From assembly GCF_013391695.1 (NCBI RefSeq), contig NZ_JACBGH010000009.1, positions 25,145 to 89,144 of the forward strand: 64,000 nucleotides of DNA. Reading direction: 5' to 3'. Positions 42,982 through 51,172 of the stretch are shown piece after piece. Position 1 is the stretch's first letter. The number at the start of each line of letters is the position of its first letter. The translations under genes were made by a program, and so were the position numbers. This DNA comes from Thiomicrorhabdus cannonii (GTDB lineage Bacteria > Pseudomonadota > Gammaproteobacteria > Thiomicrospirales > Thiomicrospiraceae). The notes under the pieces were generated by a model that was given only the letters and a program-made list of their open reading frames with translations, ran no database searches and was not told the origin of the DNA.

Positions 42982-43045
42982 CGCCTCGACTTTGGCACTC
43001 TCACAGCTTTTTCACCTATATAGTGTTATTAACAGGAACCCTAGC

Positions 43046-44167
43046 ATGACGGATGTTTCAAAACCCGCCAACGCAGAACACGCACAACCGATTGTGCGCA
43101 TTGAGCAAGTCACCAAAACCTTCGGCAATGTCTATGCCGTGGATGACGTCAGCCTGAACATCTACCCCGGCGAATTCTTCTCGCTGCTGGGTTCGTCGGG
43201 TTGCGGCAAAAGTACCTTGCTGCGGATGCTGGCCGGTTTTGAAACCCCGACGCACGGGCGCATCTATCTGGACGGTCAGGATGTGACCGATCTGCCGCCC
43301 TACGAGCGCCCGCTCAACATCATGCTGCAATCCTATGCGCTGTTTCCGCACATGACGGTCGAAGACAATATCGCCTTCGGCTTGAAAATGGAAAAGATGC
43401 CCAAGGCAGAGCGCGACGAGCGCGTGCGCGAAATGCTGGCGTTGGTGCAGATCGAGAAGTTCGCCAAACGCAAACCGCATCAGCTTTCCGGCGGGCAGCG
43501 CCAGCGCGTCGCCTTGGCGCGCTCGCTGGCCAAACACCCCAAGATTCTGCTGCTGGACGAGCCGCTTGGCGCGCTGGACAAAAAACTGCGCGAACAGACC
43601 CAGTTCGAGCTGGTCAATATTCAGGAACGCCTGGGCATCACCTTTATTGTGGTGACCCACGATCAGGAAGAGGCCATGACCATGTCGTCGCGCATCGCGC
43701 TGATGCGTGACGGCCGTATCGAACAGGTCGATGCACCGCGCCGCCTCTACGAATATCCCGAAAGCCGGTTTGCCGCCGAATTCATCGGCTCGATCAACCT
43801 CATCGACGGTCATGTGGTCAAGCAGGAAGACGATCAGGTGTGGGTTCAATCCGAACAAATCGACGGCCTGTTGCAAGTGCGTCATTCGCAGCCGCTGGTC
43901 AACGACATGGCGGTGACGGTGGCGGTGCGTCCCGAAAAAATCCAGGTGGTGCCGGCCCTATCACAAGGCAGCAATACCGTGCAGGGCGTGATCAAAGAGA
44001 TCGCTTACTTGGGTGACGTTTCCATCTACCACGTGGAGTTGCCGAGCGGCAAACGCGTGATGTTCACGCAATCCAATATTCAGGCACTGGCCGAACAGCC
44101 GATGACTTGGAACGACAGCGTGACGCTGACTTGGCAACCCAACGCCTGCGGGATTTTAGTGAAATGA
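43046..44167 (+). CDS. potG: Putrescine ABC transporter ATPase (PotG)
   Basis: ATP-binding subunit of 373 residues (E. coli PotG 377). Walker A LGSSGCGKST, Q-loop MLQSYALFPHMTVEDN, signature LSGGQRQRVALARSLA, Walker B ILLLDEPLGALD, H-loop VTHDQEEA; a C-terminal TOBE-type regulatory domain (about 290-370) is present, unlike in FbpC of this window. ATG at 43046 has AGGA nine bases upstream; upstream codons in frame are ignored. Confidence 0.95.
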   Translation: MTDVSKPANAEHAQPIVRIEQVTKTFGNVYAVDDVSLNIYPGEFFSLLGSSGCGKSTLLRMLAGFETPTHGRIYLDGQDVTDLPPYERPLNIMLQSYALFPHMTVEDNIAFGLKMEKMPKAERDERVREMLALVQIEKFAKRKPHQLSGGQRQRVALARSLAKHPKILLLDEPLGALDKKLREQTQFELVNIQERLGITFIVVTHDQEEAMTMSSRIALMRDGRIEQVDAPRRLYEYPESRFAAEFIGSINLIDGHVVKQEDDQVWVQSEQIDGLLQVRHSQPLVNDMAVTVAVRPEKIQVVPALSQGSNTVQGVIKEIAYLGDVSIYHVELPSGKRVMFTQSNIQALAEQPMTWNDSVTLTWQPNACGILVK

Positions 44168-45114
44168 GCGGGGGGCAAATGAGTGCGTTGAAACTGGCAC
44201 AACGTCTACCGGGAGCTGCTTTTCTGAGCAACGGTCGTCACTGGATTATCGGCCTGCCGTGGTTGTGGCTGACGCTGTTCTTCCTGCTGCCGTTTCTGTT
44301 CGTGCTGAAAATCAGTCTGTCGGAAGCGGTGCTGGCGCAACCGCCCTATCTGCCGTTTATACGCGAGATCGAAGACGGCGCCATGACACTGGTGGTCAAT
44401 TTCGGCAACTACATGCTGCTGTTCGAAGACCCGCTGTATCGCACCGCCCTGCTCAACTCGGTCGAAATCGCCGCCATCTCCACTCTGCTGGCGCTGATTA
44501 TCGGCTACCCGATGGCCTATGCGATTGCGCGCGCGCCGCAGGCGTGGCGTCTGCCGCTTTTAATGTTGATTATTCTGCCCTTCTGGACGTCGTTTCTGAT
44601 CCGCGTCTATGCCTGGATCGGCATCCTCAAAAACAACGGATTGATCAACAACACCTTGATGTCGCTCGGCCTGATCGACCAGCCGCTGGAAATCCTCTAC
44701 ACCCCGACGGCCATCTATATCGGTATTATCTACTCCTACCTGCCGTTTGTGATTCTGCCGCTGTATGCGACCCTGATCCGCCTGGACGACTCCCTGCTGG
44801 AAGCCGCCGCCGATTTGGGCTGCCGCCCGTGGAAACAGTTTTTGACCATCACCCTGCCGCTTTCCATGCCCGGCATTATCGCCGCGGCCATGCTGGTGTT
44901 CATTCCGGTGATGGGCGAGTTCGTCATCCCCGACCTGCTCGGCGGGCCGAATGCCTTGATGATCGGTAAGCTGATGTGGACGGAGTTTTTCAATAACAAA
45001 GACTGGCCGCTCGCCTCGGCGCTCGCCGCCGTGCTGCTGGTACTGCTGATTATTCCGTTTGTGCTATGGCGTCACTATGAACAACGTCAGGAACAACAAG
45101 GGGAGGCGCGCTAA
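44164..45114 (+). CDS. potH: Putrescine ABC transporter permease (PotH)
   Basis: Inner-membrane permease of 316 residues (E. coli PotH 317) with six membrane segments and the EAA loop LEAAADLGCRPWKQFLTITLPLSMPGI. ATG at 44164 overlaps the potG stop (ATGA); ATG at 44179, with GGGGGG upstream, is an alternative start. The motif WTSFLIRVYAWIGIL is typical of PotB/PotH. Confidence 0.95.
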   Translation: MSGGQMSALKLAQRLPGAAFLSNGRHWIIGLPWLWLTLFFLLPFLFVLKISLSEAVLAQPPYLPFIREIEDGAMTLVVNFGNYMLLFEDPLYRTALLNSVEIAAISTLLALIIGYPMAYAIARAPQAWRLPLLMLIILPFWTSFLIRVYAWIGILKNNGLINNTLMSLGLIDQPLEILYTPTAIYIGIIYSYLPFVILPLYATLIRLDDSLLEAAADLGCRPWKQFLTITLPLSMPGIIAAAMLVFIPVMGEFVIPDLLGGPNALMIGKLMWTEFFNNKDWPLASALAAVLLVLLIIPFVLWRHYEQRQEQQGEAR

Positions 45115-45948
45115 ATGAGTCACGCTAAAAAATCCCGTTTCCCTCTACTGATGACTTTTCTGGTGTTCGGCTATGCGTTCCTCTATGGTCCGATCCTGAG
45201 CTTGATTGTCTACTCCTTCAACGAGAGCCGTCTGGTGACGGTTTGGGGCGGCTGGAGCACCAAATGGTACGGTGAACTGTTGCAGAACGAACAGATTCTC
45301 TCCGCCGCCTGGCTGAGTCTTAAAATCGCCGCCATCAGCGCCAGCTTTGCGGTGGTGCTAGGCACTCTGGCGGCAATGGCACTGGTGCGTTTCAAACGTT
45401 TCCGCGGCCGCTCCATGCTCGAAATCATGGTCGCCGCGCCGATGGTGATGCCCGAAGTGATTATCGGTCTGTCGCTTTTATTGCTGTTTATGGCGATGGA
45501 CGATATTCTCGGCTGGCCGGAAGGCCGCGGCCAGACCACCATCGTACTGGCGCACATGACCTTTGCGATGGCGTATGTGACCGTGGTGGTGCGTTCGCGT
45601 CTGGCGCATCTGGACAATAGCCTGGAAGAAGCGGCGATGGACTTGGGCGCCCGCCCGCTGAAAGTGTTTTTTGCCATCACCCTGCCGATTATCGCCCCCG
45701 CGTTGGTGGCGGGCTGGCTGCTGGCGTTCACCCTGTCGCTGGACGACCTGGTGGTGGCAAGTTTCGTCTCCGGGCCGGGCGCCACGACGCTGCCGATGGT
45801 GGTCTACTCCAGCGTGCGTCTCGGCGTGAGCCCGCAGATCAACGCCCTGGCGACGATTATTGTGGTACTGGTGAGTCTGGCCGTACTGTTTGCCGGCTGG
45901 ATTATGGTAAGACAGGAAAAACAGAAACAGCGCGAAAACAGCCAATAA
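45115..45948 (+). CDS. potI: Putrescine ABC transporter permease (PotI)
   Basis: Second permease, 277 residues (E. coli PotI 281), six membrane segments, EAA loop LEEAAMDLGARPLKVFFAITLPIIAPAL, and the family start FLYGPILSLIVYSFNESR. It begins directly after the potH stop (TAAATG) with GGGGAGG upstream. Last gene of potFGHI, followed by a dispersed motif and a composite inverted repeat. Confidence 0.95.
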   Translation: MSHAKKSRFPLLMTFLVFGYAFLYGPILSLIVYSFNESRLVTVWGGWSTKWYGELLQNEQILSAAWLSLKIAAISASFAVVLGTLAAMALVRFKRFRGRSMLEIMVAAPMVMPEVIIGLSLLLLFMAMDDILGWPEGRGQTTIVLAHMTFAMAYVTVVVRSRLAHLDNSLEEAAMDLGARPLKVFFAITLPIIAPALVAGWLLAFTLSLDDLVVASFVSGPGATTLPMVVYSSVRLGVSPQINALATIIVVLVSLAVLFAGWIMVRQEKQKQRENSQ

Positions 45949-45954
45949 AAAGTG

Positions 45955-45966
45955 AACAGGCCGGGT
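45955..45966 (+). repeat. Dispersed motif copy 13 (perfect core)
   Basis: Seven bases after the potI stop, before the CACGAAG inverted repeats; flank AAAAAGTG. Confidence 0.9.
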
Positions 45967-45973
45967 ATGGAAC

Positions 45974-46165
45974 TTTAACCACGAAGGGCACGAAGAACAC
46001 GAAGAATTAAGAGTTAAACTGTTGTTCAAAAACTCCGTGTCTTTGTGTCTCTGTGGTTCAAAACATTTTGAGCTGGCTTGTCTGTTTTTTAAACCACGAA
46101 GAATTGTGAATAGGCTAACCGATACCCATAAACACCTTCGTGTACTTCGCGCCCTTCGTGGTTAA
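45974..46165. repeat. Composite inverted repeats of CACGAAG and CACAGAG-type units
   Basis: The potI/methyltransferase convergent gap holds, in order, TTTAACCACGAAGGGCACGA with further CACGAAGA units, CTCCGTGTCTTTGTGTCTCT ending GTGGTTC, AAACCACGAAGAATTG, and a final arm CCTTCGTGTACTTCGCGCCC ending TTCGTGGTTAAA. The outer arms pair with each other, as do the inner ones. A dispersed motif lies just upstream (45955). Confidence 0.8.
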
Positions 46166-46191
46166 AAATCGTTAAACGTACCTCAAAAACG

Positions 46192-46887
46192 CTATTTCTC
46201 CACCACAATCCGCACCATACGGCCGTCACGGATCGGCGTGTTTTCAACCAATTTGAAACCGCAGGCGGTCAGCATATAAATCAGGTCGTCGGCATGGTAG
46301 CGGTTATGCTCCAGAAAATGCTCGAAGGTATCCTCCAGCATCTCGCGTGACGCCTCGGCCGTCCACACGGCACGGTCGGGATACTTGTGTTCCAGATAAC
46401 TTTCGAGCGGCTGACGCACCAGATCAATCACACAGAAACGTCCGCCTGTTTTCATCCAGCGGTAAACCGCCTTGAACATCAACACCGGCTGCGGCAGCTC
46501 ATGCACCAGCATATTCGCCATCACCGCGGCCACGCTGCCATCGGCAATCGCCGCCTGCGGATCGTTCAAATCGTCCACCAGCATACGTGCATTGTCCGCC
46601 AAGGGCAGCTGAGCCGCCAGCATATAGGGTGCGGCTTCAATGCCGATAGCGGTGTTATGCGGATAACGCAGCGCCAGATCACCGACAAACTGGCCGACGC
46701 CCGCCCCCAAGTCCAGCAAGAGATCGCCTTTATCAATCGCGCCCCCCAACTGGGCATTCCAGAACTCCCAAAACGCCACATCATGGCGGCGTTCATAGGT
46801 TGCGGTAATCATCTCGCGGGCATGTTCGCCATCGCCGCCGTGATGTTTCAAAATCTGTGCCTGCGTTTTCTCAATAGTCAAATTCAC
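46192..46887 (-). CDS. Class I SAM-dependent methyltransferase, substrate unknown
   Basis: A 231-residue Rossmann-fold methyltransferase. Motif I is LLLDLGAGVGQFVGDLA, with an acidic IGIEAAPYM for the SAM ribose, and ANMLVHELPQPVLMFKAVYRWMKTGGRFCVIDLV as motifs IV-V, resembling small-molecule methyltransferases of the ubiquinone/menaquinone type. Nothing nearby indicates the substrate. It stands alone, convergent with potI and divergent from the PhnD-like gene. Confidence 0.85.
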   Translation of the reverse strand: MNLTIEKTQAQILKHHGGDGEHAREMITATYERRHDVAFWEFWNAQLGGAIDKGDLLLDLGAGVGQFVGDLALRYPHNTAIGIEAAPYMLAAQLPLADNARMLVDDLNDPQAAIADGSVAAVMANMLVHELPQPVLMFKAVYRWMKTGGRFCVIDLVRQPLESYLEHKYPDRAVWTAEASREMLEDTFEHFLEHNRYHADDLIYMLTACGFKLVENTPIRDGRMVRIVVEK

Positions 46888-47093
46888 ATCCTCCTGAATC
46901 GTGTCCCAAAACCAATCTTTTCTGTAAAAGGTTGCCGTTTATAGTGGCTTAGCGCAAGCTTACCGCATACGGCAATCAACTCCAATAATCGCCACCTATA
47001 AAAAGAATTGAACGCAACAACCCCGCCTAATAGCCACACCAAAACAGCGGACTATGGTATATTTCCTGAATAATCTTTATCTATTTATCAGGC

Positions 47094-48002
47094 TTGGCTA
47101 AAAACTTGAAACGGACTTCTCTCTTTGCCTACCTATGGATTGCGTTATGCGGGCTGAGCTCGGTTGCCCTGGCTACCCCGTCTATGGCGGAACGACCGGC
47201 ACCGTTCCCCAAAACCATCCATTACGCACCTCTGCCGATGAACAACCCGGCCTTCAATCTCGCCAAGAGCCAGGTGCTGACGCAATATCTGCAAGCCAAG
47301 TTGCACATTCAGGTCATTCCCAAACTTTATGATAATTACGAAGACATTTTAACGGCTTTCCAGCAAGGCGAAGTGGAGCTGATCGAACTCGGCCCGCTGG
47401 TCTATTTCACCCTTCAATCACAAACCGAACACGCCACGCCGCTAGTATCCGTCAAACACCATCCACAGGAAGAATATTACCAGTGCGTCCTCGCCGCACC
47501 GATTGACGGCATCAACCATCTTGAATCCCCGCCTACGCAACCGGCTTATAAGGTTGCCCTGACACAGCCGCTTTCCACCTGCGGATGGTTGATGACTCAG
47601 CATTTACTGGAAAAACACGGACTCCATCTGGAAACCTTGCCGTCACAGTATCTGGGGTCGCACGAGGCCGTGGCGATGGCATTGATCCGCAAAGAGCACC
47701 AGATCGGCGGCCTGGCCCGTTTTATTGCGGAACGCTACGCCAATTTGGGACTGCGCATCCTCGACACCTCCGAACCCTTGCCGCAATTTATCATGGTCGC
47801 CAATAACGCAAAGCTCTCTGCCGATGAAAGAAACGCCCTGCAGGCGGCGCTGCTTGACTACCGCAGCAACGAACAGACGCCAATGGGCATTTACGGATTC
47901 AATCCCTTTTCCGAAAAACTTTTCGATCGCTTCCAGTCCATAGTGGCGCAAAACCCGCATACCCAGCAGTATGCGTTAAAACAAGAGGCGGTTCACCGAT
48001 GA
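47094..48002 (+). CDS. PhnD-like periplasmic binding protein paired with a c-di-GMP enzyme
   Basis: Phosphate/phosphonate-type solute-binding protein of 302 residues with a signal peptide (through SSVALA) and family features YLQAKLHIQVIPKLYDNYEDIL, ELGPLVYFTLQ and GLARFIAERY. No ABC permease or ATPase is adjacent; its stop overlaps by four bases the ATG of a membrane GGDEF-EAL protein, so it is probably a ligand-sensing partner and not a transporter part. The ligand cannot be inferred. The only possible starts in frame are TTG codons; I take the one at 47094, preceded by a weak RBS. Confidence 0.85.
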   Translation: MAKNLKRTSLFAYLWIALCGLSSVALATPSMAERPAPFPKTIHYAPLPMNNPAFNLAKSQVLTQYLQAKLHIQVIPKLYDNYEDILTAFQQGEVELIELGPLVYFTLQSQTEHATPLVSVKHHPQEEYYQCVLAAPIDGINHLESPPTQPAYKVALTQPLSTCGWLMTQHLLEKHGLHLETLPSQYLGSHEAVAMALIRKEHQIGGLARFIAERYANLGLRILDTSEPLPQFIMVANNAKLSADERNALQAALLDYRSNEQTPMGIYGFNPFSEKLFDRFQSIVAQNPHTQQYALKQEAVHR

Positions 48003-51000
48003 TGTGGACGGAAAAAACCAAAAACGCCTCTTTATTCGACGCCCTTTTTGCCGTGCTGTTGAGCGTGGCCATCTGGGCGGTGCTTCTGCACGGCATCTAT
48101 CAGTCTTCCCAAAAAGAGATCCAAGCCGATCTGCATGAAATCATTTCCAAGCAGGAGATGGCCTGGTTATCGGTGCAGAAAATGTTTCATCAGGGCGCCG
48201 AAGTCCGTTTCCAGATGGCGGTAAACAATCCCGAAGTGTTATCAATTCTGGAACGTGCGCAAGACCCCACGCAAACTCAACAGGCCAGGTTGGATCTGTA
48301 TCGCGCCCTCTACCCTTACTATCAGAAGCGTTTAAATGAACACGACGGTCACTTCCACCTGCATTTCCATACGCCGGACAACCGCAGCTTCCTGCGCTTT
48401 CACCAACCGGAGATGTTCGGCGACGACCTGAGCGCCGCGCGGCCGAGCATCGTCGAAGTCAACCGCACGCTCACACCGGTTTACGCCTTTGAAACCGGCA
48501 AGGTGATTTCCGGCCTGCGCCATATTTTCCCGATTATCTATCACGGCAAGCATCTTGGCAGCGTCGAGTTCGGCCAGCGCTTTGAAGCGCTTCGCCAGGA
48601 AATCGCGGCGTTCAACCCCCAAGATGAATACAACATTGTCTACAAACGCGATCTGATCGAAGGCAAATACTTCAAGCAATTCTCCTATCTTTACGCCCCC
48701 AGCCCGTTCTCGTCACACTGGTTACAGGAGGATCCGTACAGCGTGCTCAAACACGCCGCGGCACCGCTCTCGCCGACCGTGCAGGCCATCGCCGCGCTGG
48801 CAAAACAGGACCCGAACTTCGACCAGCAACTGGCCGACGGCCAGTCGTTTGCCAAGACTTTCACTCTCAATGGCAAAACCTACACACTCTGCCTGACGCC
48901 GGTTCACGACATCCACCAACAGAATATCGCCTATCTGTTCTCGGTGGGAGAGTCCGATCAGATTCAGCGCAAAGAGCAGCGTTTCTTAACCGAAAGCATC
49001 GTCCTCAGTGTGATTATGCTACTGATCGGCATCGGCATCTGGCGTTTGCTGGTTTCGCAGCGCCAGCAGAAAGAACATCGCAGTTACCTGCAACGCATCA
49101 ACAACACCCTTAGCGAAGGGCTTTACGTGACCGACCGCAACGGCTGCATTACCATGGTCAACACTGCCGCGCAGAACACGCTGGGCTACACCGATACCGA
49201 AATGCTCGGTCAAAACGCCCACGATCTTTTCCATTCATCGGAAGACCCCCAAGACTGCAGCCAGCACTGTCCGATTGAAACCGCCACCCTGTCCGGCAAC
49301 GCCTATCACGGCGAACTGGTGTTTATTACCAAAGAGCAGCAACCTATCTGGGTATCGGTTTCGGGCCAACCTTTGTATATCGGCAACGTCAATAAGGGAA
49401 TGGTCGTCAGCTTCAACGACATCTCGGCGCAAAAAGCGCAGGATGAGGCTTTGCGCATCGCAGCCACCGCCTTCGAAACCCAGGAAGGGATTATGATCAC
49501 CGATCCCAAGGGCAACGTTTTGCAGGTCAACCAGGCCTTTACGCGGCTGACCGGCTATGAAGCGGAAGACGTCATCGGCAAAACCCCCAAAATCCTGAAC
49601 TCGGGCATGCAGGATCATGCGTTTTATGAGCAGATGTGGCAGACGTTGCTGCGCCATCACTACTGGCAGGGCGAAATCTGGAACAAACGCAAAAACGGCG
49701 ATGTCTATCTCGAATGGCTGACCATTACCGGCGTCGTCAATCACAAAGGCGTGTTGACGCATTTTGTCGCCAGCTTTTCCGATGCCACCGAGCGCCACAA
49801 AGCACAGGAAGAGATTCAGAAACTGGCGTTTTACGACCCGCTGACCAAGCTGCCCAACCGCCGCCTTTTCCTGGACCGTCTCGAGCACGCCTTGATCTAC
49901 AGCCAACGTACCCGCCAATGCGGCGCGCTGTTCTTTATCGATCTGGATAACTTCAAGACACTCAATGATACCCGCGGCCACCTCATCGGCGACCTGCTGC
50001 TCAAAGAGGTCAGCAAACGGCTGCTCGACAACGTGCGCATGGTCGATACCGTATCGCGCATCGGCGGTGACGAGTTTGTGATCCTGCTGGAAAACCTCGG
50101 CGAAAACACCGACAAAGCGGTGCATTATGCCGAAAACATCGCTTTGAACATCCTGCAGGCGTTCCGCCAGCCGTTTATACTGAACGGTGAGAGCCATCAC
50201 AGCAGTCCCAGCATCGGGATCGAAATCATCCGTTGCGAACACAACAGCCCCGACGAGCTGCTGACACATGCCGATCTGGCGATGTACCAGGCGAAAAAAC
50301 AGGGCCGCAATAATGTGCGTTTCTTTGATCCGCAAATGCAGACCAACGTCGAAAAGCTCGTCAGCCTGCAATCCGACCTGCGCGAAGCGCTGGAGCAGAA
50401 CCAGTTCGAACTCTACTACCAGCCGCAAGTCAACCAATATGCCGAAATCATCTACGCCGAAGCGCTGATCCGCTGGAAACATCCGCAAAAAGGCTATATT
50501 TCGCCGGCCGACTTCATTCCGGTCGCCGAAGAATCCGGGCAGATCATCGCCATCGGCGACTGGGTGCTGCAAACGGCCTGCGAAACGCTGGTCAAATGGC
50601 AGCAGGAACCGGTCTTTGCGCTCCTTAAACTGGCCGTGAATGTCAGCGCCAAGCAGTTTGCCGAAAAAGATTTCGTCGAGAAAGTGACGCGCGTTCTCGA
50701 AGAGACCGGCGCCGATCCGAACCAACTCAAACTGGAACTGACCGAATCGGTCACGGTCAAGGATCTGGAAACCACCATCCGCACCATGAATGCGTTGCGC
50801 GATATCGGTGTACGCTTCTCCATCGACGATTTCGGTACCGGTCACTCGTCGCTTTCCTACCTCAAGCGTCTGCCACTGTCACAGCTGAAAATCGACCAGT
50901 CGTTCATCCGCGATCTCACCGTGGATTCGGACGATGCGATTATCGTCAAAACCATCATCGCCATGTCCAACACCCTCAAACTCGAGGTGATTGCCGAAGG

Positions 51001-51145
51001 CGTGGAGACCATTGAGCAGAAAGAGTTCCTTAAGGAGAACCACTGTACCGTATATCAAGGTTATCTGTTCAGCCCGCCGCTGCCGCTGGAGAAGTTTGAG
51101 AATCTCGTCAGAACCACCCTCGAGATTCATTTTCTCGACGCCTGA
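47999..51145 (+). CDS. Membrane Cache-PAS-PAS-GGDEF-EAL protein (c-di-GMP synthesis/breakdown)
   Basis: A 1048-residue sensor. Membrane segment about 15-35; periplasmic Cache-type domain about 40-325 with FHTPDNRSFLRFHQPEMFGD and GLRHIFPIIYHGKHLGSVEFG; second membrane segment about 332-352; PAS domains about 360-480 and 484-605; GGDEF domain about 608-780 with intact RIGGDEF and an RxxD (RMVD) exactly five residues before GGDEF, the known inhibitory c-di-GMP site; EAL domain about 795-1040 with AEALIRW, LTES, DDFGTGHSS and IAEGVET intact. Both activities could be real. The gene carries a near-match dispersed motif, and a perfect one overlaps its stop codon. Confidence 0.93.
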   Translation: MMWTEKTKNASLFDALFAVLLSVAIWAVLLHGIYQSSQKEIQADLHEIISKQEMAWLSVQKMFHQGAEVRFQMAVNNPEVLSILERAQDPTQTQQARLDLYRALYPYYQKRLNEHDGHFHLHFHTPDNRSFLRFHQPEMFGDDLSAARPSIVEVNRTLTPVYAFETGKVISGLRHIFPIIYHGKHLGSVEFGQRFEALRQEIAAFNPQDEYNIVYKRDLIEGKYFKQFSYLYAPSPFSSHWLQEDPYSVLKHAAAPLSPTVQAIAALAKQDPNFDQQLADGQSFAKTFTLNGKTYTLCLTPVHDIHQQNIAYLFSVGESDQIQRKEQRFLTESIVLSVIMLLIGIGIWRLLVSQRQQKEHRSYLQRINNTLSEGLYVTDRNGCITMVNTAAQNTLGYTDTEMLGQNAHDLFHSSEDPQDCSQHCPIETATLSGNAYHGELVFITKEQQPIWVSVSGQPLYIGNVNKGMVVSFNDISAQKAQDEALRIAATAFETQEGIMITDPKGNVLQVNQAFTRLTGYEAEDVIGKTPKILNSGMQDHAFYEQMWQTLLRHHYWQGEIWNKRKNGDVYLEWLTITGVVNHKGVLTHFVASFSDATERHKAQEEIQKLAFYDPLTKLPNRRLFLDRLEHALIYSQRTRQCGALFFIDLDNFKTLNDTRGHLIGDLLLKEVSKRLLDNVRMVDTVSRIGGDEFVILLENLGENTDKAVHYAENIALNILQAFRQPFILNGESHHSSPSIGIEIIRCEHNSPDELLTHADLAMYQAKKQGRNNVRFFDPQMQTNVEKLVSLQSDLREALEQNQFELYYQPQVNQYAEIIYAEALIRWKHPQKGYISPADFIPVAEESGQIIAIGDWVLQTACETLVKWQQEPVFALLKLAVNVSAKQFAEKDFVEKVTRVLEETGADPNQLKLELTESVTVKDLETTIRTMNALRDIGVRFSIDDFGTGHSSLSYLKRLPLSQLKIDQSFIRDLTVDSDDAIIVKTIIAMSNTLKLEVIAEGVETIEQKEFLKENHCTVYQGYLFSPPLPLEKFENLVRTTLEIHFLDA
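48279..48290 (+). repeat. Dispersed motif copy 14 (11 of 12)
   Basis: In the GGDEF-EAL gene, sense (QTQQARL); flank CAAACTC is kept while one core G is A. Confidence 0.8.
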
Positions 51146-51156
51146 CCCGGCCTGTT
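51145..51156 (-). repeat. Dispersed motif copy 15 (perfect, full length)
   Basis: Overlaps the last base of the GGDEF-EAL stop codon and fills most of the 27-base gap to the addA-like gene. Confidence 0.95.
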
Positions 51157-51172
51157 GAGTTTTAATTTACCG

